The position numbers and the translations under genes are program-made. DNA of 5,439 bases. Source: Pseudomonadota bacterium. Its GTDB lineage: Bacteria; Pseudomonadota; Gammaproteobacteria; Steroidobacterales; GCA-2729495. A model generated the notes under the pieces. That model saw only the letters and a program-made list of their open reading frames with translations, was not told the origin of the DNA and searched no databases. Shown here piece by piece: positions 1-5,439 of this stretch (positions are counted from its first letter, which is position 1; every line of letters starts with the position of its first letter). The stretch spans positions 1 to 5,439 of the forward strand of contig JAUPLK010000129.1 of NCBI GenBank assembly GCA_030836925.1, in the 5' to 3' direction.

Positions 1-619
1 CGAAGCCGTAGCCGCCGACGCCGAGGGCGAGGACCGCGCCGAGCAGCACCAGCAACTCGCCGTGTCCGGTAAGACTCAGCAGTTTCTCGAGCGGCCACTT
101 CAGCAATGGCAGCAACAGCACGAACGCTGCCGGCCAGTCCAGCTGACTGGCCCCATACATGCCGAGGATGGCCACGGCGATGACGTCCTGCACGATCAGG
201 ATGCCGATGGCGACCCGGCCGTGGAAGGCGCGCATCTCGCGTTTCTGTTCCAGGATCTTGGCGGCCAGAACCGTGCTGGAAAAGGCCAACATGCTGGCTG
301 CAGCGAGCAGCGCACCGAGAGGGAGGTCGGTCAGGGCGCGCAACAGCCATTGCACGAGCACCAGGGTGATCACGAACTGCAGGCTGCCGACCCCCCAGAC
401 TTCGGCGCGCAGCAGGTTCTTGAAGCGCAGCTTGAGGCCGACCGTGAACAGCAGCAGCAGGACGCCGAGGTGTGCGATGTCATCGAGCAGCGGCGTCCGC
501 TCAACCCCGAAAGCATTGAGCAGGAAGCCGGCTGCCAGGAATCCGACCAGCGGTGGCAGCCTGAGCTGCCGGGCCAGCAGGCCCAGGACAAACGCGGTCG
601 CTATCCAGATGGCCAGCAT
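1..619 (-). CDS. KefB/CPA2-type cation:proton antiporter, N-terminal part (runs off the window)
   Basis: My translation of the minus strand from the ATG at 619 gives 206 hydrophobic residues that continue past base 1, so the C-terminal part is missing. The protein looks like the Na+/H+ exchanger domain of the monovalent cation:proton antiporter-2 family, an inner-membrane carrier exchanging K+ or Na+ for H+. Family-like signatures are LPPLVGFLAAGFLL (residues 21-34), LGVLLLLFTVGLKL (51-64), FSSTVLAAKILEQK (113-126) and GRVAIGILIVQDVIAV (134-149). The last contains the QD pair (Q144, D145) typical of KefB/KefC-like transporters. At least six membrane helices are visible. The upstream gene's stop (629-631) is in the same frame and 9 bases away, so no longer start is possible. 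The nearest purine-rich site (GGAG) lies about 15 bases upstream, which is far, so translation may be coupled to the methyltransferase gene. Any C-terminal RCK/TrkA-N domain lies outside the window, so KefB, YbaL-like and plain exchanger subtypes cannot be separated. Confidence 0.9.
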   Translation of the reverse strand, partial: MLAIWIATAFVLGLLARQLRLPPLVGFLAAGFLLNAFGVERTPLLDDIAHLGVLLLLFTVGLKLRFKNLLRAEVWGVGSLQFVITLVLVQWLLRALTDLPLGALLAAASMLAFSSTVLAAKILEQKREMRAFHGRVAIGILIVQDVIAVAILGMYGASQLDWPAAFVLLLPLLKWPLEKLLSLTGHGELLVLLGAVLALGVGGYGF

Positions 620-628
620 TGGGTCGGG

Positions 629-1261
629 TCAGATCTCCGTCTGGCGCGTCGAGCGCAGCAGAAATTCCTGCATGCCGTTCTTGAGCAGCATGGCGCTTTC
701 CACGGTGTAGTCCGGCAGGCAGTGACGCAGGTCTTCGGGCGTGTAGCGGGGCGCGGCGCAGTCGGCGCCGGTGGTATGCCGGATGATCAACCGACCATCG
801 GGCAGCGCCGCATAGCGGTCTGGTTTTGCAGGCATGCGGGGTGTCGAATAGGCGATCAGCGCATGCGCCAGGGTGCCGGGCCGGGAGCGGATGGCCACCT
901 GCGCCATGAGCGTCTTCAGTGCGGGGCGCTGCAGGTAATTGAGGATGTCCCAGCACAACACGATATCGGCCGCTTCCTGACGCCGTCGTGGCAGCAAAGA
1001 CTCGACCATCTGCTGCTGTTGCAGCGGGTCGGTCTCGGCATTCAACTGCTCGCAGCAGTCGCCGAGATCGGTGAATTCAAGCCGGCAGCGAAACTGGCCG
1101 AACAGGGCCACGGTCTCCGTGCGCGCCGGGCCCAGGTCCAGGATCACTGCGCGCCGGTCTGCGCTCTGCAGTTCCAGCAGGCGACGAAACAGGGGCGCAT
1201 TCACGCCACCGGCGTCAGCAGACGCCGGTGGCTGGGCCGGGCGCAGTGCGGCGTTGACCAT
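629..1261 (-). CDS. Degenerate class I SAM-dependent methyltransferase (probable)
   Basis: A 210-residue protein with a Rossmann-like methyltransferase pattern. The SAM-binding strand and loop is VILDLGPARTET (39-50), in which the usual DxGxGxG glycines are mostly lost. It is followed by a strand ending in an acidic residue (LEFTDL, D65), the post-I/motif IV segment DIVLCWDILNYL (99-110), a helix and RPGTLAHALI strand (127-136), and C-terminal strands ending MLLKNGMQEFLLRST (191-205). The substrate cannot be read from the sequence, and small-molecule or protein methylation is equally possible. The gene sits 20 bases after the bactofilin stop and 9 bases before the antiporter start, so co-transcription is likely. 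The start is uncertain. The ATG at 1261 has no Shine-Dalgarno sequence, and the first 19 residues are low-complexity and encoded across a strong hairpin. An in-frame GTG at 1204, just after the hairpin, would give 191 residues and keep the whole fold. Confidence 0.72.
   Translation of the reverse strand: MVNAALRPAQPPASADAGGVNAPLFRRLLELQSADRRAVILDLGPARTETVALFGQFRCRLEFTDLGDCCEQLNAETDPLQQQQMVESLLPRRRQEAADIVLCWDILNYLQRPALKTLMAQVAIRSRPGTLAHALIAYSTPRMPAKPDRYAALPDGRLIIRHTTGADCAAPRYTPEDLRHCLPDYTVESAMLLKNGMQEFLLRSTRQTEI
1205..1232. repeat. Perfect 12-bp inverted repeat with 4-base loop
   Basis: Arms GCCACCGGCGTC (1205-1216) and GACGCCGGTGGC (1221-1232) are exact reverse complements separated by AGCA. 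Read leftward, the hairpin starts 50 bases after the bactofilin stop and 29 bases into the annotated methyltransferase gene. No T-run follows it in either direction, so it is not a textbook intrinsic terminator. It could stabilise the 3' end of the bactofilin message, dampen read-through, or limit ribosome access to the methyltransferase gene. The repeat is directly visible; its role is inferred. Confidence 0.8.
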
Positions 1262-1281
1262 GCAGCAGCCGGGGACGGGGC

Positions 1282-1842
1282 TCAGCCCGCCTTGGACTGG
1301 GCTGCTGCTGATTGCGCCGGGGCTGACTGAACTGCGGCAACAGGGGAGGTGCTGCGTGATGTGCTGCTGACACCGCTGATGGCGGCTTTTACTGCTTCCG
1401 CATCCATCTCGATGGAGCCCTTGAACGATGCGCCGTCTTCCAGGCTGACGCGGGGCGAGGTGATATTGCCCTTCATGCGCGCCGTCTTGCGGATCAGTAC
1501 CTGCTCGGCGCCGTAAAGGTCGCCATCCATCGTGCCATCGACATAAACGGTATGGGCGAACACGTTGGCCTTGATCTTCGCCTGGTTGCCGATGGTCAGC
1601 GTGTTGCTGGCCAGGTTGACGGTGCCGTTCACTTCGCCCTCGATGATCAGGTCTTCCTGACCCCGCAGATGGCCATCGATCTGGATCGACGCGCCGATCA
1701 CTGCAGTCTCGCGGCGCCGGACAGGTGCAGCGGCAGGGGCGGCGGGTGCCGCTGGCCGGGTATCAGCGGCAGGGCTGGCAGCCGGCTGCTGGCTGCTGGC
1801 CGGAGGTGCCTCGGACGGACTTTTCTTGTTGCGATCGAACAT
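1282..1842 (-). CDS. Bactofilin (polymer-forming cytoskeletal protein)
   Basis: A 186-residue bactofilin, a cytoskeletal protein that polymerises without nucleotide into membrane-associated filaments and scaffolds envelope or cell-shape enzymes. The right-handed beta-helix core spans about residues 46-145. It begins with the hallmark IDGHLRGQEDLIIEGEVNG (55-73) and continues in short strands punctuated by glycines (LTIGNQAKIKA, VDGTMDGDL, VSLEDGASFKGSI). Flanking tails are disordered: Pro/Ala-rich at residues 10-41 and Ser/Ala/Gln-rich at 158-186. The N-terminus MFDRNKKS resembles the short Met-Phe-basic peptide that binds membrane in other bactofilins. The start at 1842 is chosen for that peptide and for an AGGAG six bases upstream. 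The frame stays open to an ATG at 2013, but the extra 57 residues look like untranslated leader. It is the first gene of the leftward cluster and divergent from the DUF748 gene. Confidence 0.95.
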   Translation of the reverse strand: MFDRNKKSPSEAPPASSQQPAASPAADTRPAAPAAPAAAPVRRRETAVIGASIQIDGHLRGQEDLIIEGEVNGTVNLASNTLTIGNQAKIKANVFAHTVYVDGTMDGDLYGAEQVLIRKTARMKGNITSPRVSLEDGASFKGSIEMDAEAVKAAISGVSSTSRSTSPVAAVQSAPAQSAAAQSKAG

Positions 1843-1848
1843 CTCTGT

Positions 1849-1853
1849 CTCCT
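1849..1853 (-). promoter_or_regulatory. Ribosome-binding site of the bactofilin gene
   Basis: The minus strand reads AAGAGGAGACAGAG before the ATG at 1842, which places AGGAG six bases from the start. This site decides for the 186-residue form over the longer open frame beginning at 2013. Confidence 0.8.
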
Positions 1854-1876
1854 CTTGCGGGGGCGGACGAGCCTGA

Positions 1877-1897
1877 TATTTCCACAGGCTGGAAATA
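1877..1897. repeat. 21-bp inverted repeat in the bactofilin leader (operator-like or RNA hairpin)
   Basis: Perfect 8-bp arms TATTTCCA (1877-1884) and TGGAAATA (1890-1897) flank the 5-base spacer CAGGC. The element lies 35-55 bases upstream of the bactofilin ATG and about 140 bases upstream of the DUF748 ATG. Its AT-rich arms stand out in GC-rich DNA, and half of it (GGAAATA) recurs at 1917-1923. The shape fits a dimeric repressor or activator site, or a stem-loop in the bactofilin leader if transcription starts near 1945. No known regulator's consensus was recognised. Confidence 0.6.
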
Positions 1898-2024
1898 CCG
1901 GATGGCTGGTTGTTCCGGAAATATGCGCCGGTCAGGCGGCGCAGCGGGTCCATTGTAGCGGTATGCGCCCCGTCCGGCGCCATCCAGTTGTGCCGCTCCG
2001 GTACCTCGCGCATTATCGGCCCAA

Positions 2025-2030
2025 AAGAGG
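2025..2030 (+). promoter_or_regulatory. Ribosome-binding site of the DUF748 gene
   Basis: AAGAGG ends six bases before the ATG at 2037. Its spacing, together with a basic stretch and a membrane helix right after the start, supports this start codon. Confidence 0.75.
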
Positions 2031-2036
2031 TCGGCC

Positions 2037-5000
2037 ATGCCTGCAGCCCCGCCCAAGACGAGACTGGCGCTTCTCCGCCGCCCGGTATTCTGGGCGGTGC
2101 TGGCCGGACTGCCGGGTCTTTATGCGCTGCTGGGCTTTTATGCGGTCCCGCCCATTCTGACCGGGCTGCTCCAGGATACCGTCCGGACCGACTATGCCCG
2201 CGAACTCGCCATCGGCGAGATCCGCTTCAATCCCTTCAGCCTTGCCCTCGAGGTCGATGCGCTGGCCCTGCCGGACGCGGATGGCGGTCCGCTGCTGGCA
2301 TTCGACCGGCTGCGCGTCGACGCGGAACTGGATTCGCTGTGGCATCGCGCCCTGTCGTTTCGCGAGATCACCGTCGACGGGCTGGTGGTGAATGCCGTCC
2401 TGCGACCGGGTGGAACGCTCAACTTTGCCGATCTGCAGGCCGATGAGGCACAGCCTGCCGGGGACGAACCCCTGCCGCGGGTGGTGGTGGCCGATCTGCG
2501 TGTCAGCAAGAGCCGTATCCGCTTCAGCGACCTGGATCGCCCGGAGCCCTTTGTCGCCGATATCGACCCGGTCGACTTCCGGCTGACCGACTTCACGACC
2601 TTCATGGAGCGCGGGCACCGTTACCGTTTCGATGCGCGCGTATTCGGCGATGGAGAAGTCAGTTGGGAAGGGACGTTGCAGGCCGCGCCGCTGGCTTCCG
2701 AGGGTGAATTCACGCTGGGCAAACTGCCGTTGCCGCGGATTGCCGCATACCTTGGTGATGCGCTGCCGCTGGATATCAATCGCGGCAGCCTCGCGCTGCG
2801 TGGTCGATATGCATATGCCGATGCGGCCGGCACTCTGCAATTCGATCTGGCTGATACCGAACTCAAGCTCGCTGGTGTGGCTTTGCGCGCGCGTGGCAAT
2901 GCTGCCGATTACGTGGTGCTCGACAGTCTGCAGGCCAGCGGTGGTCGCGTGTCGCTGGCAGCACGAAAACTGGAGTTTGCCGCGCTCGCCATCGACGGCG
3001 GGACGGTGTCGGCATGGCTGACGCCGGAAGGCGAGCTGAACCTGCCCGGGCTGCTCGGCGAAGCGCGTGAGGCCGCCGGACGGCCAGCCGATGACGGGCC
3101 TGCGCCAGCGGCTGCAACCGCCCCGCCGCCACAGGGCGAGCAGCAAGACTGGGAAGTCCGTTTGCCGGCCATCGCGGCCAGCAATCTGGATGTGACGCTG
3201 GAAGACCGCTCCGTGCAGCCCGTGGTCTCGCTGCATCTCGCGCCGCTCGGCTTCAGGGTCAACGACTACAGCAGCCGGCCAGGCACGGTCGTCAAACTCG
3301 ACGTCGATTCGGTGGTGAACGGCAAAGGCACGCTGCGCACGGCGGCGGTGGTGGCACTCGATACGCTGTCAGCGCAGGCGGATATCGAACTGTCGGATTT
3401 CGATCTTGGCGTACTGCAGCCTTACATCGCGAAAGAGTCGAGCATGACGCTGGTCTCCGGCGGTCTGGGCCTAAAGGGCAAGCTCGACTATGTGCCGGCC
3501 GAGCCGGCGGCAAAACTCGACTTCGAGGCCGATGTCACGGTCAGCGGTCTGCGCACGATCGACAACGCCCTGGAAGAAGACTTCATCAAGTGGGACCGGC
3601 TGCAGCTCGATGGGCTGCGCTACCGCTCCGTGCCGGAAAGCCTGCGCATCCGCGCCGTCACCGCGCAAAGTCCCTATGTGCGGCTGATCATTGCGCCCGA
3701 TGGCAGCACGAATGTGGCGGCGATCCTGGCCGGGCCGGGTGCCACCGCAACGCCAGCGAGCGGGCCAACCCTGGGCGGGCAGACGCCTGCCGGCGTGGTC
3801 AGCAATCCGTCTGCAGCGCCGCAGCCAGAGCCGTTCCCGATCCAGATCGGTACCGTGCGCATCGACAATGGCTCGACCAATTTTGCCGATTTCACCACCC
3901 GGCCGAATTTCGCCACCGGCATCGGCAAGCTGAAGGGCACGATCAGCGGCCTGTCTTCAGACCCGGACTCGCGCGCCCGGGTTGCGCTCGATGGTCAGGT
4001 CGACACCTTTTCTCCGGTCACCATTCGCGGCGAAATCAATCCGCTGGCTGCCGAGACCTGGCTCGACATGGACATGAACTTCCGCAACATCGAGATGGCC
4101 TCGTTCACGCCCTATTCCGGGCGCTTTGCGGGCTACCAGATCCGGCGCGGCAAGTTGTCTGCCGACCTGAAGTACAAGGTGCAGGAGCGCAAGCTCGATG
4201 CCGACCACCGGATCGTCATCGACCAGCTCGAACTGGGCGACAAGGTGGAGAGTCCCGATGCAATCGGCCTGCCGCTCAAGCTGGCCGTCGCCCTGCTCAG
4301 GGATCGCAACGGGGTCATCGATATCGAATTGCCGGTTGCCGGCAGTCTCGATGATCCGGCCTTTCGCGTCGGGCCGATCATCTGGAAAGTCTTCGTCAAT
4401 CTGCTGAGCAAGGCAGTCACCGCACCCTTCGCGCTGCTGGGCAACCTGTTTGGTGGTGGCGAAGACCTGAACCTGATCAGCTTCCCGGCCGGCAAGGCCA
4501 CCATCGATGCAGCCGCGCAGCAGAAGCTGGACGCGCTGCTGAAGGCACTCGCTGAACGTCCCGGCCTGGAACTCGACATACCTGCGGTATTCAGTCGCGA
4601 GTCGGATCCTGCTGAACTGGTCGATGCCCGGCTGCGGCGCCGGGTCGTGACCGCGAAGAAGGCCGAACTCGTGGCCAGGAAGCAGCCGGCGGACGAGCTG
4701 GATTTTGCGGTAATCAGTGCCGACCGTGAAGATTATCTGCGCCAGCTCACCAGCGTGTATCGCAAGGCCTATGGTGCCGGGGCTGAACTGCCGGCTGCAG
4801 CCGCACCGCCGCCAGGAACCGCAGCGCTGCCGGATACGCCTGAAGCAAAGATCGCGCGGCTGGAGCAGGCGATACGCGAGCGCATCGAGGTGAACGACGA
4901 CGATCTTTATGCGCTGGCCCGCAGGCGTGCCGAAGCAGTACAGGCGAAATTGCTGACCGACACCGGTATCGATCCGGCCCGGGTTTTTCTCAGTTCGCCG

Positions 5001-5054
5001 ACCGACGGCAAGGTCGAAAATGGTGCTGTCGTCATGGCGCTTGCGCTGCGCTGA
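2037..5054 (+). CDS. DUF748 / AsmA-like envelope protein with OmpA-like C-terminus
   Basis: A 1005-residue protein of the DUF748 family, related to AsmA/TamB-type proteins. These are anchored in the inner membrane and extend through the periplasm; several relatives are implicated in lipid transport to the outer membrane. Residues 1-16 are basic and 17-40 form one membrane helix, giving an N-in, periplasm-out topology. The periplasmic part carries three repeats, each with an AsmA-like GxxN..L turn (N129, N335, N559), a Pro/Ala-rich linker and a strand motif of the type vxfxD (157-188, 382-413, 609-640). The stretch from about 600 to 800 is the most typical DUF748 segment (DMNFRNIEMASFTPYSG, residues 678-694). 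Residues 813-857 and 955-1004 resemble the two halves of an OmpA-like peptidoglycan-binding fold, with about 100 residues between them that include a Pro/Ala linker (914-932). It is divergent from bactofilin. A role in lipid or outer-membrane homeostasis is inferred from the family, not shown here. Confidence 0.92.
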   Translation: MPAAPPKTRLALLRRPVFWAVLAGLPGLYALLGFYAVPPILTGLLQDTVRTDYARELAIGEIRFNPFSLALEVDALALPDADGGPLLAFDRLRVDAELDSLWHRALSFREITVDGLVVNAVLRPGGTLNFADLQADEAQPAGDEPLPRVVVADLRVSKSRIRFSDLDRPEPFVADIDPVDFRLTDFTTFMERGHRYRFDARVFGDGEVSWEGTLQAAPLASEGEFTLGKLPLPRIAAYLGDALPLDINRGSLALRGRYAYADAAGTLQFDLADTELKLAGVALRARGNAADYVVLDSLQASGGRVSLAARKLEFAALAIDGGTVSAWLTPEGELNLPGLLGEAREAAGRPADDGPAPAAATAPPPQGEQQDWEVRLPAIAASNLDVTLEDRSVQPVVSLHLAPLGFRVNDYSSRPGTVVKLDVDSVVNGKGTLRTAAVVALDTLSAQADIELSDFDLGVLQPYIAKESSMTLVSGGLGLKGKLDYVPAEPAAKLDFEADVTVSGLRTIDNALEEDFIKWDRLQLDGLRYRSVPESLRIRAVTAQSPYVRLIIAPDGSTNVAAILAGPGATATPASGPTLGGQTPAGVVSNPSAAPQPEPFPIQIGTVRIDNGSTNFADFTTRPNFATGIGKLKGTISGLSSDPDSRARVALDGQVDTFSPVTIRGEINPLAAETWLDMDMNFRNIEMASFTPYSGRFAGYQIRRGKLSADLKYKVQERKLDADHRIVIDQLELGDKVESPDAIGLPLKLAVALLRDRNGVIDIELPVAGSLDDPAFRVGPIIWKVFVNLLSKAVTAPFALLGNLFGGGEDLNLISFPAGKATIDAAAQQKLDALLKALAERPGLELDIPAVFSRESDPAELVDARLRRRVVTAKKAELVARKQPADELDFAVISADREDYLRQLTSVYRKAYGAGAELPAAAAPPPGTAALPDTPEAKIARLEQAIRERIEVNDDDLYALARRRAEAVQAKLLTDTGIDPARVFLSSPTDGKVENGAVVMALALR

Positions 5055-5090
5055 GGCTGGAAAGCCGGGCTGCTTGCTTGGTTAGCCGGC
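5055..5090 (+). repeat. Short hairpins just after the DUF748 stop (weak terminator candidate)
   Basis: Directly after the stop, GGCT-GGAA-AGCC (5055-5066) can form a 4-bp stem with a GNRA-type loop. Alternatively GCCGGgCT (5064-5071, one bulged G) pairs with AGCCGGC (5084-5090) around a 12-base loop. No T-run follows, so intrinsic termination here is only a weak possibility. The second stem overlaps the candidate -35 box at 5078-5083. Confidence 0.25.
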
Positions 5091-5106
5091 GTCCTTCGTG
5101 TATGGT
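5078..5106 (+). promoter_or_regulatory. Candidate sigma-70 promoter for rhlE
   Basis: TTGGTT (5078-5083) and TATGGT (5101-5106) are separated by exactly 17 bp and match the sigma-70 boxes at 3/6 and 4/6 positions. Transcription would start near 5113 and give rhlE a leader of about 130 bases. The spacing is ideal but the boxes are modest. Confidence 0.35.
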
Positions 5107-5128
5107 GCGCGCTGCTAAACAGGCTTTC

Positions 5129-5188
5129 GTCCGGTCAGCTCGTTCATTTCTCAAGATACTCGAGACTAATTCCCTGCCTCTACCGGAC
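5129..5188 (+). repeat. Inverted repeat in the rhlE leader
   Basis: GTCCGGT (5129-5135) and ACCGGAC (5182-5188) are perfect complements 46 bases apart. The loop holds a weaker TCTC/GAGA pair (5149-5152 and 5162-5165). The right arm ends one base before the AGAGGA of the possible leader peptide, so folding could affect ribosome access there. A 7-bp match at this distance can arise by chance. Confidence 0.35.
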
Positions 5189-5202
5189 CAGAGGACTTCC
5201 CG

Positions 5203-5268
5203 ATGACACGGGGCGCTCTGCAGGCTGGAGAGGAAAACACAAGATGTCATTTCAAACGCTCGGGTTGA
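5203..5268 (+). CDS. Possible 21-codon leader peptide overlapping the rhlE start
   Basis: An ATG at 5203 is preceded by AGAGGA (5190-5195) at seven bases. It opens a frame of 21 codons (MTRGALQAGEENTRCHFKRSG) that ends with TGA at 5266-5268, 23 bases inside rhlE in another frame. The ribosome-binding site is as good as that of rhlE itself. Translation could couple to, or compete with, rhlE initiation. The peptide matches nothing I recognise. Such a short frame can occur by chance, so this is a weak call. Confidence 0.2.
   Translation: MTRGALQAGEENTRCHFKRSG
5227..5234 (+). promoter_or_regulatory. Ribosome-binding site of rhlE
   Basis: GGAGAGGA ends nine bases before the ATG at 5244. It supports that start together with the conserved MSFxxLGL amino terminus that follows. 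Confidence 0.75.
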
Positions 5269-5439
5269 AGCCCGAACTGTTGCGCGCCATTGCGGACAGC
5301 GGTTACGAAACACCGACCCCCGTGCAGGCCCGCGCCATCCCCGAAGTGCTGGCCGGCCGCGATCTGCTCGCCGGTGCGCAGACCGGTACCGGCAAGACCG
5401 CCGGGTTCACTTTGCCGATTCTGCAATTGCTCGGTGCGC
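5244..5439 (+). CDS. rhlE: ATP-dependent RNA helicase RhlE, N-terminal 65 residues (runs off the window)
   Basis: The first 65 residues of a DEAD-box RNA helicase, a cytoplasmic enzyme that uses ATP to unwind short RNA duplexes in ribosome assembly and RNA turnover. The amino terminus MSFQTLGLKPELLRAI is typical of RhlE. F3 is the aromatic residue 17 positions upstream of the Q motif, which reads GYETPTPVQ (20-28, with Q28). Motif I (Walker A) is AQTGTGKT (45-52, K51 and T52 for ATP), followed by AGFTLPILQLL, again RhlE-like. The DEAD box, the helicase C domain and any basic tail lie outside the window. It follows the DUF748 gene on the same strand after 189 bases with its own candidate promoter, so it is probably transcribed separately. 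A close paralogue within the RhlE group cannot be excluded. Confidence 0.93.
   Translation, partial: MSFQTLGLKPELLRAIADSGYETPTPVQARAIPEVLAGRDLLAGAQTGTGKTAGFTLPILQLLGA

Larger units (their letters stand above)
1843..2036. promoter_or_regulatory. Divergent intergenic control region between the bactofilin and DUF748 genes
   Basis: These 194 bases separate two outward-facing genes and must hold both promoters unless the starts are internal. The best leftward -10 candidate is TACAAT on the minus strand (1952-1957), with no convincing -35 at 16-18 bp. A second candidate, GATAAT, is at 2012-2017. No clear rightward sigma-70 pair was found. The region also holds the 1877-1897 inverted repeat, a TTCCGGAA palindrome (1913-1920) and a direct repeat of GGAAATA (1891-1897 and 1917-1923). 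The divergent layout is certain; the individual promoter calls are weak. Confidence 0.5.

Noticed and set aside
1205..1232. Intrinsic terminator after the bactofilin gene
   Set aside because: The stem is strong but neither strand has a T-run after it, and the methyltransferase frame continues through it. It is recorded as a hairpin only.
62..1330. A 422-codon plus-strand open frame across the antiporter and methyltransferase genes
   Set aside because: It is rich in Gln, His and Arg with no recognisable motif, and lies opposite two minus-strand genes with clear family signatures. It is an antisense shadow of GC-rich codon use.
1843..2013. A 57-residue N-terminal extension of the bactofilin starting at 2013
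   Set aside because: The extension resembles no bactofilin, includes the ribosome-binding site and inverted repeat of the leader, and bypasses the AGGAG and MFDRNKKS start at 1842.
2013..3236. A 407-codon minus-strand open frame opposite the DUF748 gene
   Set aside because: Its composition is low-complexity, it matches no family, and it has no supported start. The plus strand here encodes the DUF748 protein with a good ribosome-binding site and conserved motifs.
3590..4354. A 254-codon plus-strand frame inside the DUF748 gene
   Set aside because: It is an out-of-frame reading of a region whose main frame encodes the most conserved DUF748 segment.
1..5439. Mobile element, defence system, toxin-antitoxin pair or CRISPR array
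   Set aside because: I found no transposase, integrase, nuclease, short regularly spaced repeats or small two-gene module. All substantial genes belong to ordinary chromosomal families.

Overview
The window is GC-rich, densely coded chromosomal DNA from a proteobacterium, most likely a gammaproteobacterium. The grounds are the near-canonical RhlE start, the DUF748 envelope protein and the bactofilin; I cannot name a genus. I see no tRNA or rRNA gene, insertion sequence, CRISPR array or phage gene, and codon use looks uniform throughout.

Layout. Bases 1-1842 carry a three-gene leftward cluster. Read in its own direction it is a bactofilin (1842 to 1282), a degenerate class I SAM-dependent methyltransferase (1261 to 629) and the N-terminal 206 residues of a KefB/CPA2-type cation:proton antiporter (619 to 1, running off the window). 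Gaps of 20 and 9 bases suggest one transcript. A divergent intergenic region (1843-2036) holds a 21-bp inverted repeat and good ribosome-binding sites facing both ways. Rightward from it runs a 1005-residue DUF748/AsmA-like protein (2037-5054). It has one N-terminal membrane anchor, an internal repeat of about 225 residues seen three times, and a C-terminus resembling an OmpA-like domain split by an insertion. After a 189-base gap rich in short inverted repeats, the gene for the DEAD-box RNA helicase RhlE begins (5244) and runs off the window.

How the genes may fit together. Bactofilin (membrane-associated cytoskeleton) and the DUF748 protein (anchored, probably periplasmic) are both envelope proteins made from a shared divergent control region, and the antiporter adds an inner-membrane ion transporter. 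A common envelope role is an inference from position only. RhlE looks like a separate transcription unit. Most of the window is ordinary core-genome content. The points most worth a second look are a perfect 12-bp hairpin inside the start of the methyltransferase gene, the operator-like repeat in the bactofilin leader, the internal triplication and split OmpA-like tail of the DUF748 protein, and a possible leader peptide overlapping the rhlE start.
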